NCBI GenBank assembly: GCA_947502145.1
Contig: CANMYO010000003.1
Location: 403,797 to 467,796, forward strand
Length of the DNA: 64,000 bases
Reading direction: 5' to 3'
DNA from: an uncultured Paracoccaceae bacterium
Lineage (GTDB): Bacteria; Pseudomonadota; Alphaproteobacteria; Rhodobacterales; Rhodobacteraceae
Shown: positions 42,534 to 51,258 of the stretch, piece by piece
Numbering within the stretch: position 1 is the first letter of the stretch
Layout of the letters: each line of letters starts with the position of its first letter
The notes under the pieces: model-generated
The model's database searches: none
What the model saw: the letters and a program-made list of their open reading frames with translations, nothing else
Told to the model about the DNA's origin: nothing
Translations under genes and position numbers: made by a program

Positions 42534-43430
42534 ATGGCAAATTACGCAAACCTGCCCGCACCAACGCCAGAAGGCGGCCTGAACCGTTACATGCAAGAGA
42601 TTCGCAAGTTTCCGATGCTGGAACCGGAAGAGGAATACATGCTCGCCAAGCGGTGGGTGGAAAACGAAGATACCGAGGCGGCCCATAAGATGGTCACCTC
42701 GCACCTGCGACTCGCCGCAAAGATCGCGATGGGATATCGCGGTTACGGCTTGCCGCAGGCCGAAGTGATTTCAGAGGCCAATGTCGGCCTGATGCAGGCG
42801 GTGAAGAAATTCGATCCCGAAAAAGGGTTCCGTTTGGCGACCTATGCGATGTGGTGGATCCGCGCCTCGATCCAGGAATATGTCCTGCGGTCGTGGTCGA
42901 TGGTGAAACTTGGCACGACGTCAGCACAGAAAAAGCTGTTCTTTAACCTGCGCAAGGCGAAATCCCGTATTGGCGCACTGGAAGACGGTGACCTGCGCCC
43001 GGAAAATGTGACGCGGATTGCAACCGATCTGGGCGTGACCGAAAAGGAAGTGATCAGCATGAACCGCCGCCTGTCCGGGGGCGATGCATCACTGAACGCG
43101 ATGGTCGGATCGGATGGCGAAAGCGCGACGCAATGGCAGGATTGGCTGGAAGACGAAGATGCTGATCAGGCTGCCGATTATGAAGAGCATGACGAAATGG
43201 AAGCCCGCCGCGCCTTGCTGGCGGAGGCCATGGATGTGCTGAACGACCGCGAAAAGGATATCCTTGTGCAACGTCGTCTGACCGAAGAGACGATCACGCT
43301 TGAGGACCTGTCAGCGCAGTATGATGTCAGCCGCGAGCGGATCCGGCAGATCGAGGTGCGTGCCTTTGAAAAACTTCAAAAACGCATGACAGAGCTTGCC
43401 CGCGAAAAAGGGATGCTTGAAAACGCCTGA
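42534..43430 (+). CDS. rpoH: RNA polymerase sigma-32 factor RpoH
   Basis: Heat shock sigma factor. 298 residues with sigma region 2 (HLRLAAKIAMGYRGYGLP, YAMWWIRASIQEYVLRSWSMVKLGT), the RpoH box (QKKLFFNLRKAK near residue 128) that distinguishes RpoH from RpoD, and region 4 ([21 protein letters not shown]). GGGAGA precedes the ATG. A strong terminator follows. Many alphaproteobacteria have two RpoH proteins; which one this is cannot be told here. Confidence 0.97.
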   Translation: MANYANLPAPTPEGGLNRYMQEIRKFPMLEPEEEYMLAKRWVENEDTEAAHKMVTSHLRLAAKIAMGYRGYGLPQAEVISEANVGLMQAVKKFDPEKGFRLATYAMWWIRASIQEYVLRSWSMVKLGTTSAQKKLFFNLRKAKSRIGALEDGDLRPENVTRIATDLGVTEKEVISMNRRLSGGDASLNAMVGSDGESATQWQDWLEDEDADQAADYEEHDEMEARRALLAEAMDVLNDREKDILVQRRLTEETITLEDLSAQYDVSRERIRQIEVRAFEKLQKRMTELAREKGMLENA

Positions 43431-43456
43431 TCCAATTGCCAGTTTAGGAATGAATG

Positions 43457-43491
43457 ACTCCCGCCGGATGCTTTCGGCGGGAGTTCTTTTT
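43457..43491 (+). terminator. Rho-independent terminator after rpoH
   Basis: ACTCCCGCCG, 8-base loop, CGGCGGGAGT, then TCTTTTT. A perfect 10-bp GC-rich stem with a T-tract, 26 bp after the rpoH stop. Confidence 0.93.
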
Positions 43492-43538
43492 GCCCGGCCG
43501 ACGTTTTCGGGTCTGGGCCGACAGGGGAGGACATTGTG

Positions 43539-44513
43539 ATGCGGTGGGGCATTTTGGGCGCGGCAAATTTTGCGCGCGCGTTCATGGGACCGGCGATCAA
43601 CGCGGCCCGCGGTGCGGAGTTGGCGGGGCTGGCGACGTCGGACCCGGCCAAGGCTGCGGGGTTTGCCGCATTTGCGCCGGGGATACAGGTTTTTGACAGC
43701 TATGATGCGCTGTTGGCGGACGCCACGATCGACGCGGTCTATATTCCGCTGCCCAACCATTTGCACGTGCCCTGGACAATCAAGGCGCTTGAAGCAGGCA
43801 AGCATGTGTTGTGCGAGAAACCGATTGCCCTGAAGGCGGATGCGTTTGACGCGCTGATTGCCGCGCGGGATGCCTCTGGCAAGATCGCGGCAGAGGCGTT
43901 CATGATTGTGCATCACCCGCAATTCCAGCGCGCCCGTGATCTTGTGCAGGGCGGGGCCATTGGGCAGTTGCGCCATGTTGACGCGGTGTTCACATTCAAC
44001 AACGCAGGCGATAGCGGGAACATTCGCCATGACCCCGCAAAGGGGGGTGGCGGGCTGCCCGATATTGGCGTTTACGCCTTTGGCGCGGCGCGGTTTGTGA
44101 GCGGGGCAGAGCCGGTGGCGATTCCATATGCGAACCTGCGCTATGAAAACGGTGTGGACGTCTTTGCGCAGGTTGCCGCCGATTTCCCGAATTTTACCTA
44201 TAGCGGACTGGTGTCGATGCGGCTGCATAACCGCCAGCGGATCACCTTTCATGGCGACACCGGCGTTCTGGAGCTGACCTGCCCGTTTAACGCAGGCGTT
44301 TTTGACACCGCAGAGCTGATTTTGGAAAACGACGGGCTTACCCGGCGGCACGAGCGTTGGCCAAGTGACAACCACTATGTTTTGCAGGTCGAGGCGTTTG
44401 AGGCCGCGGCACGGGGGGACAGCATCTACCCTTGCCCGCTGGAGTTCTCTCGTGGCACACAAATGATGATGGATATGGTCTTTGCCGCTGGCGGGGCCGG
44501 GACCGAGGGATAG
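43539..44513 (+). CDS. Gfo/Idh/MocA family oxidoreductase
   Basis: 324-residue NAD(P)-dependent dehydrogenase of sugars or related compounds. N-terminal Rossmann motif GILGAANFARAF (residues 4-15), the conserved CEKPIAL near residue 87, and a C-terminal alpha/beta domain with GGLPDIGVYAFGAARF. GGGGAGG lies before the ATG at 43539 (a GTG directly precedes it). The substrate is unknown; related proteins oxidise glucose, inositol, xylose or dihydrodiols. Confidence 0.9.
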   Translation: MRWGILGAANFARAFMGPAINAARGAELAGLATSDPAKAAGFAAFAPGIQVFDSYDALLADATIDAVYIPLPNHLHVPWTIKALEAGKHVLCEKPIALKADAFDALIAARDASGKIAAEAFMIVHHPQFQRARDLVQGGAIGQLRHVDAVFTFNNAGDSGNIRHDPAKGGGGLPDIGVYAFGAARFVSGAEPVAIPYANLRYENGVDVFAQVAADFPNFTYSGLVSMRLHNRQRITFHGDTGVLELTCPFNAGVFDTAELILENDGLTRRHERWPSDNHYVLQVEAFEAAARGDSIYPCPLEFSRGTQMMMDMVFAAGGAGTEG

Positions 44514-44516
44514 ACG

Positions 44517-44798
44517 ATGAACGACGATCACAGCGAAACCATAAAGACCGATGATCTGGAACCGCTTTGGATGCGGCTGATCAATATGGTCATCATCGCC
44601 GTCATGCTGAGCTTTGCGTCTTCGTTGCTGGGGCTGATGACAGTCGCGCAGTTCATCGTGATGCTGGTGAACCAGCGCAAACCCAATGAACAACTGGCCG
44701 AGGTCGGTACAACGTTGGGGGTCTGGATGGCCAAGGCGGCGCGCTATCAGACCGGCGCAAGCGAGGTCAAACCGTGGCCCTGGACGGAGCTTGACTGA
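44517..44798 (+). CDS. DUF4389 domain membrane protein
   Basis: 93 residues with a hydrophobic stretch (about 20-50) and the DUF4389 pattern, ending KPWPW. Members are small inner membrane proteins of unknown function. It begins 3 bp after the oxidoreductase stop and shares one base with the next gene, so the three are probably one operon. Confidence 0.8.
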   Translation: MNDDHSETIKTDDLEPLWMRLINMVIIAVMLSFASSLLGLMTVAQFIVMLVNQRKPNEQLAEVGTTLGVWMAKAARYQTGASEVKPWPWTELD

Positions 44799-45252
44799 TG
44801 TCGCGGGTGCGCACCTGTCTTTGGTTTGACGGGCAGGGCGCTGCGGCGGCGCGGTTTTACGTGGCGCTGATCCCCGGATCAGAGATCACCAGCCCTTTGA
44901 ACAATGATGACGAACCACTGATGGTTGAATTCCATCTGGCCGGTGTGCCGTATCTGGCGCTGAATGGCGGGCCGCAATATGCGCTGTCGCCCGCGGCGTC
45001 GATCATGGTGATGACCGAGGATCAGGCCGAAACCGATGCGCTTTGGCAGGCGCTGATCGCCGGGGGCGGGGCAGAGAGCCGCTGTGGCTGGTGCGTTGCC
45101 GGTTTGGCGTCAGTTGGCAGGTGATCCCCAAGGCGCTGCCCGAGACGGTGGGCGGGCCTGACCCGGCCGGGGCTGCGCGGGCGACACAGGCGATGTTGCA
45201 GATGTCGAAGATCGACATTGCCACGCTGGAGGCCGCCTATCGCGGCGATTAG
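44798..45252 (+). pseudogene. VOC (PhnB-like glyoxalase) family gene with apparent one-base frameshift
   Basis: The frame from 44798 gives a normal VOC start (TCLWFDGQGAAAARFYVALI near residue 6, LALNGGPQYALSPAAS near 50) up to CGWC near residue 97, then a short wrong tail ending at 45124. The other frame continues with RFGVSWQVIPKALPETV and the usual PhnB-like C-terminus to 45252. Adding one base near 45098 (GTTG-CCGG) restores a typical 151-residue protein. So it is a frameshift from sequencing error or real decay. Enzymatic role unknown; such proteins are often called 3-demethylubiquinone methyltransferase-like without proof. Confidence 0.75.
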
Positions 45253-45728
45253 AACAGCGGCAGGCGCAGAATGTGCTGTGGCCCCGCAGCGCCCAGCAGA
45301 TGCAGCGCGCCGGTATCGGTCCAGCCGCCCTTGATATAGGCCCGCAACGCATTGGCATTGCGGGTGTTCACGGTCAGGTAAGCTGCTGTTTTCAGAGGAT
45401 ATTTGCTGCGCAGATAGCTGGCCATGACGCGACAGGTTGCCTTGCCCAGCCCTGCGCCCTGCAGGTCCTGATCAATGATGAAGGCGCGGATGCCAAGACT
45501 GTCGGACGGCGCAAAGGTGTGGCGCAGATGATAGGTTGTATCGGCGCGGAACATGCCCACAACGGTGCCGTTTTGCAGGATCACGTGCAGGTCGACGCCG
45601 TCCTCGGGGGTGTCCAGTGCGGCGGACGGGTGGCCGGTGAACACAACCTGATGATCCTTGACCCTGATCTTGCGCAGTGGCGCGTCGTGTTCAGGGGCCA
45701 GAGGCGCGAGCGAAACGGGTGAAGTCAT
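45249..45728 (-). CDS. GNAT family N-acetyltransferase
   Basis: 159 residues. The acetyl-CoA binding loop is visible as DQDLQGAGLGKATC (about 91-104), followed by TVNTRNANALRAYIKGGW (about 124-141), typical for the GNAT fold. The acceptor is unknown. Its end overlaps the end of the convergent VOC gene by 4 bp. It is not in an obvious operon. Confidence 0.87.
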   Translation of the reverse strand: MTSPVSLAPLAPEHDAPLRKIRVKDHQVVFTGHPSAALDTPEDGVDLHVILQNGTVVGMFRADTTYHLRHTFAPSDSLGIRAFIIDQDLQGAGLGKATCRVMASYLRSKYPLKTAAYLTVNTRNANALRAYIKGGWTDTGALHLLGAAGPQHILRLPLF

Positions 45729-45893
45729 GGTGTCTGCCGTGCAAGATATGTCCGGGCATCAGGGTGCCGGGGCGGGGTGCAAATGACAAGAGGCGGGGTG
45801 GCGATGGCAAGGGCAGGGCGCGTCTGGCCCTGTCCTGTTGGTGATATTCACGCCAATCCGGGCCCGCCGGATCAGCGCAATTTCATCGCTACC

Positions 45894-47711
45894 TCAGGTT
45901 TCCATCGCTTCCAGTTCGTCGATGAAGCCTTCGATCATCGCAAGGCCCTTGTTCCAGAACGCCGGGTCAGAGGCGTCAAGCCCGAAGGGGGCCAGGAGTT
46001 CCTTGTGATGCTTGGACCCGCCGGCTTTCAGCATCTCGAAGTACTTTTCACGGAAATCGGGGTCACCCTCCTGATAGACCGCATAAAGCGCATTCACGAG
46101 GCCATCGCCAAAGGCATAGGCATAGACGTAAAACGGTGAGTGCACGAAATGCGGGATATAGGCCCAGAAGGTTTCGTAACCCTCTTGGAAATCAAAGATG
46201 TCGCCAAGGCTTTCGGCCTGCACCGACATCCACAGCGCGTTGATGTCTTCTGGTGTCAGCTCTCCCTTGGCGCGGGCGGCGTGCAACTTGCATTCAAAAT
46301 CATAAAAGGCGATCTGGCGCACGACGGTATTGATCATATCCTCGACCTTGCCAGCGAGAAGCACCTTGCGTTCCTGTTGATCCTTGGCCCCGTCCAGCAA
46401 TTTGCGGAAGGTCAGCATCTCACCAAAGACGCTGGCGGTTTCTGCCAGGGTCAGCGGGGTCGAGGACAGCAGTTCACCCTGTTCGGCGGCCAGAACCTGA
46501 TGCACACCATGGCCAAGTTCATGCGCCAAGGTCATGACATCACGGGGTTTTCCCAGGTAGTTGAGCATCACGTAAGGGTGCACGGTGCTGACGGTTGGGT
46601 GGGCAAAGGCACCGGGGGCCTTGCCCGGTTTGACCGGCGCGTCAATCCAGCCCTTGGTAAAGAATGGCTGGGCCAGTTCGGCCATCTTGGGGTCAAATTC
46701 GCCATAGGCATCCAGCACGGTCTTGGTCGCCTCGTCCCAATCAACAAGCCGGTCCGATTCCATCGGCAAGGGCGCGTTGCGGTCCCATGTCTGCATCCGG
46801 TCTAGCCCCATCCACTTGGCCTTGAGCTTGTAATAACGGTGGCTGAGCCGGGGATAGGCGGCGACAACGGCGTCGCGCAGGGCGTCAACAACTTCGGCCT
46901 CAACATGATTGGACAGATGCCGCCCGGTCTGCGGCGTTGGCATCTTGCGCCAGCGATCTTCGATCTCTTTTTCCTTGGCGAGCGTGTTGTGCACGCGGGC
47001 AAAGATCTTGATGTTGTCCTGAAATACTGCCGCCAACGCATGGGTGGCCGCCTCGCGCTTGGCGCGGTCGTGTTCAGTCAACAGGTTCAGCGTCGCTTCG
47101 AGGTTCAGCGTCTCGCCGTCGACCACAAATTCGAGCCCGGCCATGGTTTCATCAAACAGCCGGTTCCAGGCGGCGGCGCCAACGGTGGATTGGTCGTGCA
47201 GAAACTTTTCAAGTTCGTCCGAAAGCTGGTGCGGTTTCATGGCGCGCATCCGCTCAAAGATCGGTTTGTAGCGGGCAAGATCGGCGTTGCCAGCCAAGAG
47301 ACCGTTGAGGTGATCATCATCCAAGCGGTTGAATTCAAGGCTATAAAATACAAGTGGCGTGGTATAAGCGGTGATCTTGTCCTGCGCGTCTGCCATGAAT
47401 TTCGCGCGCCCACTGTCGGTGGTGATCTGATAATAGCGCAGCCCGGCATAGGACATGATCCGCCCGGCAATAATGTCGATCTCCTCGTAGCGCTGCACGG
47501 CCTTTAACAGCCCCGCCGCGTCCAGATCGGCCAGCTTGCCTTCGTAATCGGTGGCAAATTCCGAACAGGCGTTTTCCAGCCATTCCATGTCGCGGGTAAA
47601 TTCTGGCGCGTCGGGGCTGGCGTAAAGATCAGTCAAATCCCACTCTGGCAGGTCTCCGAAGGCGTTGCCGCCACTGGCGTTGGCATCGAAAACAGGTGTG
47701 GGATGTTGCAT
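45894..47711 (-). CDS. pepF: Oligoendopeptidase F (M3 family)
   Basis: Cytoplasmic zinc peptidase that cleaves short peptides. 605 residues, with the zinc motif HELGH at 397-401 in DVMTLAHELGHGVHQ and the M3 C-terminal block (YAYAFGDGLVNALYAVY). The N-terminal M3B domain is intact. The 165 bp between it and the GNAT gene contain only a GC-rich hairpin-like stretch near 45812-45835. Confidence 0.95.
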   Translation of the reverse strand: MQHPTPVFDANASGGNAFGDLPEWDLTDLYASPDAPEFTRDMEWLENACSEFATDYEGKLADLDAAGLLKAVQRYEEIDIIAGRIMSYAGLRYYQITTDSGRAKFMADAQDKITAYTTPLVFYSLEFNRLDDDHLNGLLAGNADLARYKPIFERMRAMKPHQLSDELEKFLHDQSTVGAAAWNRLFDETMAGLEFVVDGETLNLEATLNLLTEHDRAKREAATHALAAVFQDNIKIFARVHNTLAKEKEIEDRWRKMPTPQTGRHLSNHVEAEVVDALRDAVVAAYPRLSHRYYKLKAKWMGLDRMQTWDRNAPLPMESDRLVDWDEATKTVLDAYGEFDPKMAELAQPFFTKGWIDAPVKPGKAPGAFAHPTVSTVHPYVMLNYLGKPRDVMTLAHELGHGVHQVLAAEQGELLSSTPLTLAETASVFGEMLTFRKLLDGAKDQQERKVLLAGKVEDMINTVVRQIAFYDFECKLHAARAKGELTPEDINALWMSVQAESLGDIFDFQEGYETFWAYIPHFVHSPFYVYAYAFGDGLVNALYAVYQEGDPDFREKYFEMLKAGGSKHHKELLAPFGLDASDPAFWNKGLAMIEGFIDELEAMET

Positions 47712-47781
47712 GGGGGACCTCGTTGGAAAGTGGATTTGGTTCTACATAAGCAGGTGCGGCTGGCCTGAAAAGCGGCCCGGA

Positions 47782-48654
47782 TCAAATGCGGTAGAGTTTC
47801 GCCGGGTTATGCACAAGAATCTGTTCGCGCTGGGCCGGATCGGGCACGGCGCGCAGAAACGCGTTCCAAAGCGCATGGCCATGGGGCATTTCAGCGCCAT
47901 TCAGCATCACATGCGGCCAGTCGCTGCCCCAGAGGCACCGCGCCGGATTGGCCGCAACAAGGGCCTGCACAAAGGGGTCGGTGTCGGTGTAGGGGGCGTT
48001 GCTGACGCGGTAAAGGCCAGAGAGCTTCACATAGGCTTGCCCCTGTGTCAGCGCGGTGCAGAGGGCCTGAAATCCCTTGTTTTCAGGGCCGCCGGACATG
48101 TCAGATGGCCAGCCGATGTGGTCAAAGACAACCGGGATCCCCAGACCGTCAAGATCCTTTGCAATGTCCAGCATGTGCTGGTCGGCATGCATCAGCATCT
48201 GCACGTGCAGCCCGCGTTGGGCCAGTCGCGGGGCCATCGCCTTGAGCCCGCCCCAGGTCAGCACGCCGCCGTGCACATAGTTCAGGCGGACGCCGCAAAG
48301 GTTTGACGCGACAAACGCGTCCAGGTCCACATCCGTGGCGTCATCGGTCAGCAGGCCAATCCCCTTAAAGCCCTTGCCCAGTTCTTCGATCGCCGCGACC
48401 GTCACGCTGTTGTCGGTGCCATAAAAGATCGACTGCACGATGATGCCCTTGCTGATCCCCAGCGCGGCGAGGTGCTGGCGATAATCGGAAAGGTAGCGGG
48501 CAAAGGTTTGGGCGGGGTCTTCGGTGCGTTTGTCATAAAGCGGAAATTCCCCGGGCGCGGCGAGGATATGCACATGGGTATCACAGGCACCGGGGGGCGC
48601 TTTTTCTATGACTTCAACGGGGGTAGGAGGCAGGGGGCTGATCGGTTTAGCCAT
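47782..48654 (-). CDS. Amidohydrolase family protein (PDC hydrolase-like TIM barrel)
   Basis: 290 residues, a metal-dependent hydrolase of the amidohydrolase-2 type, with DTHVH at 25-29, VVFDHIGWP near 180 and a terminal LWGSDWPHV with the catalytic Asp. It most resembles 2-pyrone-4,6-dicarboxylate lactonase-like proteins, but the substrate is unclear. The start at 48654 is chosen because the frame upstream is inside the ligase gene; overlap of 8 bp with that gene suggests co-translation. It is the last gene in the operon of exonuclease and ligase. Confidence 0.87.
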   Translation of the reverse strand: MAKPISPLPPTPVEVIEKAPPGACDTHVHILAAPGEFPLYDKRTEDPAQTFARYLSDYRQHLAALGISKGIIVQSIFYGTDNSVTVAAIEELGKGFKGIGLLTDDATDVDLDAFVASNLCGVRLNYVHGGVLTWGGLKAMAPRLAQRGLHVQMLMHADQHMLDIAKDLDGLGIPVVFDHIGWPSDMSGGPENKGFQALCTALTQGQAYVKLSGLYRVSNAPYTDTDPFVQALVAANPARCLWGSDWPHVMLNGAEMPHGHALWNAFLRAVPDPAQREQILVHNPAKLYRI

Positions 48655-50230
48655 AGGTGGCGCGCATATCCTTGAGGTCGTCGAGGGTGTTGGCCTCGGT
48701 GACGGGTTTGTCTTTGTGCCAGCGTAGCACCCGGGGAAACCGCAAGGCGACCCCCGATTTGTGGCGCGGCGAGGCGTGGATGTCATCAAAGGCGATTTCA
48801 AATACATGGGTTGGCGTAACCTGCCGCACGGGGCCGAATTTTGACTGGGTATTCTTGCGCACCCAGGTGGAGAGCTCGGCCAGATCAGCGTCGGTCAGAC
48901 CGGTGCTGGTCCTGGTAAAGGGGGTCAGGGTCTGACCGTTCCAAACCGCAAAGGTGAATTCGGTAAACAGGTTGGCGCGCGATTGCGGGCCGGCCTGCGC
49001 ATAGATCAACACCGCATCAACCGTGAGCGGTGGGGCATTCCAAATCCAGCGCATGGTCTTTGAGGCCAGATAGGGGCTGTCACGGTGCCGCAGCAACAGC
49101 CCATCGGCACCGGCGGTGCGCGCGGTCTGGCGCTGAGTTTCCAGGTCCGACCAGCTGGCAAATTCGACCGCTGAGGAGAGCCGGAGGGGTAGCTGGTCGG
49201 GTGTGGATGTCAGGTGATTTTTCAAATGCTTATGACGTATATCTAAAGTGCTTTGACGGAGATCGCTGCCGTCATGTTCCAGCAGGTCATTGGCGATCAG
49301 GACAAGCTGTGTTTCGGCGCGCATGGCTTTTGTGATCTTCTTGCGCGTAATCCGGGCGTGCACCGCGTCAGCACCAAGCGGCGCATCACCGGCAAAGGCG
49401 CGCAGCGCGCCTTCGATCACCGTCCCGTCGGGGAGAAAGTCGCGCAGCGGCGCAAGCTCAGGCACCTGATCGGTGATCAGCGCGCCATCCTGCGACCAAA
49501 GCGCGTGGCTGCCGCCGCGCAGGATGAACTGGCAGCGCGCACCGCCCCAGGCATGGGTGGCCTGCCACTCTGCCGGGTTGCCAAGATCAGCAATGTTTTC
49601 AACTTGTTGAGAGGGTTGAAACGGGTAGGGGTGAGACAGGGCAAGCTGGGGATCGCTGGCTTCGATCAGATTGTGCCATGTGGTTGTGTCGGGTGACCAA
49701 GTGCCATTCAGGCGATAGGTGATTGCCGGTTCGTCCTGACCGGTGAGTTGCGCGAGCGCGCGGATCAACAGGCTTTCGCTGGTCCCGGCGCGCAAACCAC
49801 CGGTCAGCAGTTTAATGAACCAGAACCGTTCAGCGGCGGGCATGCCGTCCCAGATGTTCAGAATGGCGGATTTCCGGGTTTCTTCGTCCATCCGCGATAG
49901 TCTTTTTATCGTTTTAATCCAGTGGGTCAGGCTGTGATTTTCATGTCGCGACGGTGGTGGCAGTACGAGCGCAATGGTTTCCGACAGATCGCCAACGACA
50001 CGGTAGGAATCCTCAAACAGCCAGTCTTTCAGCCCGGCACATGCGATGGCCCATGCGCGGAGTTGGTTGGCGGTGACGATGCGTTTGGGGGTCCGCCCGG
50101 AGAGGAGCGCCACGGTCCAGAGCTTGTCGCCATCCGGTGCGGTCTGAAAATAGCCCAGCAGGGCCGCGATCTTGGCGTCAGGACCGGTTGGGTCATCCAG
50201 CCGGGCAAAGAGGTCAGCGGCGGCTTTCAT
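48647..50230 (-). CDS. ATP-dependent DNA ligase homologue with degenerate active site
   Basis: 527 residues, closely following the bacterial ligase that is associated with an MBL exonuclease and Lhr-type helicase. The N-terminal DNA-binding domain (about 1-200), nucleotidyltransferase domain (about 200-390) and OB domain (about 400-525, SPRHKSGVALRFPR) are all present. But the catalytic motifs are altered: where the family has W-K-W-D-G, this protein reads HAWGG (residues 226-230), so the adenylated lysine is Ala227; the DGE metal motif reads EGA (273-275); motif IV lysine is Arg381 and motif V lysines are Arg394 and Ile396. Adenylation is therefore unlikely. It overlaps the exonuclease gene by 4 bp. 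Confidence 0.9.
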   Translation of the reverse strand: MKAAADLFARLDDPTGPDAKIAALLGYFQTAPDGDKLWTVALLSGRTPKRIVTANQLRAWAIACAGLKDWLFEDSYRVVGDLSETIALVLPPPSRHENHSLTHWIKTIKRLSRMDEETRKSAILNIWDGMPAAERFWFIKLLTGGLRAGTSESLLIRALAQLTGQDEPAITYRLNGTWSPDTTTWHNLIEASDPQLALSHPYPFQPSQQVENIADLGNPAEWQATHAWGGARCQFILRGGSHALWSQDGALITDQVPELAPLRDFLPDGTVIEGALRAFAGDAPLGADAVHARITRKKITKAMRAETQLVLIANDLLEHDGSDLRQSTLDIRHKHLKNHLTSTPDQLPLRLSSAVEFASWSDLETQRQTARTAGADGLLLRHRDSPYLASKTMRWIWNAPPLTVDAVLIYAQAGPQSRANLFTEFTFAVWNGQTLTPFTRTSTGLTDADLAELSTWVRKNTQSKFGPVRQVTPTHVFEIAFDDIHASPRHKSGVALRFPRVLRWHKDKPVTEANTLDDLKDMRATYG

Positions 50231-51219
50231 GCGTCGGCCGGATCATCTGTTGCAACGATTTGTGCGTCGTACCCCTGTTCGGCAAGCCAGCGACGGAAAC
50301 TGCCGGTATAGCCGTGGGTGGCAAAGACTTTGGTCGCGCCCGTTTCGCGGATGGCAGTGTTCAGCCCGGCCCAGTCGGCGTGATCTGACACCACAAAGCC
50401 GCGGTCCATTGCACGGCGGCGGCGTTGACCGCGCAGCGCCATCCAGCCAGAGGCAAAGGCCGTTGAGACATCAGGGCCGAACTGTGCGCCCCAGGGCTGC
50501 GCCATCGCGCCCGGTGTCGCCAGAATCAGCGCACCGGGGTGGTCATGCACGTTCAGCTCGGGTGTGACGGGGATGGTTTGGGGTAGGGTGATGCCTTGAT
50601 TGCGCAGCACGATATTTGTCGCCTCGATCGCACCGTGGGTCAGGATTGGACCGATGTCGGGGTTGACCGTGGTCAGCAACCGCTGCGCCTTGCCCAAGGC
50701 GTATGCTCCCAGGACCGAAAACCGCCCCGCAGCCTTGTTGGTCGCCCACCAGTCGTTGATCTGCCGGGCCAGTATGTCCTTGGGAGTCCAGTTGAAAATC
50801 GGCAGTCCAAAGGTGCATTCGGTGATGAACGCATGGCAGGGCACAGGTTCAAACGGTTCCGACAACCCATCATCCACTGTCTTGTAATCGCCCGAGGCGA
50901 CCCAGACTTCACCCTTGACCGAGACTCGGATCTGGGCAGAGCCGGGGACGTGCCCGGCGGGGTGAAAGGACACGGTTGCATCGCCAATCTGGCGCGTTTC
51001 CCCAAAAGCAATGGTGTCGATGACAGCATTGGGGCCAAGCCGGTGCTGAATCACGGGTTTGGCTGACCGGGTGGCCAGATAGCGTGTCATACCGCTACGG
51101 GCGTGATCGGAATGGCCATGTGTGACCAGTGCACGCTCAACCGGTTTTGACGGGTCGATGTAAAAATCGCCCGCCGCACAATAGATGCCGCGCTTGGTAA
51201 AGGTCAGCACATCCGCCAT
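50227..51219 (-). CDS. Ligase-associated MBL-fold DNA exonuclease
   Basis: 330 residues with an intact metallo-beta-lactamase core: HGHSDH at 34-39, histidine in HPAGHVPGSAQI near 87-98, Asp in SGDYK near 109-113, and later HADW and THGYTGS. It belongs to the exonucleases of the beta-CASP-like type that sit next to the ligase in a DNA repair set. The partner Lhr-like helicase and phosphoesterase usually found nearby are absent. Likely nuclease activity retained, while the ligase beside it seems inactive. Confidence 0.88.
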   Translation of the reverse strand: MADVLTFTKRGIYCAAGDFYIDPSKPVERALVTHGHSDHARSGMTRYLATRSAKPVIQHRLGPNAVIDTIAFGETRQIGDATVSFHPAGHVPGSAQIRVSVKGEVWVASGDYKTVDDGLSEPFEPVPCHAFITECTFGLPIFNWTPKDILARQINDWWATNKAAGRFSVLGAYALGKAQRLLTTVNPDIGPILTHGAIEATNIVLRNQGITLPQTIPVTPELNVHDHPGALILATPGAMAQPWGAQFGPDVSTAFASGWMALRGQRRRRAMDRGFVVSDHADWAGLNTAIRETGATKVFATHGYTGSFRRWLAEQGYDAQIVATDDPADA

Positions 51220-51258
51220 GGCGCAAGGGTAGCCGATTGACGGGGTCTGTCGACCCGA

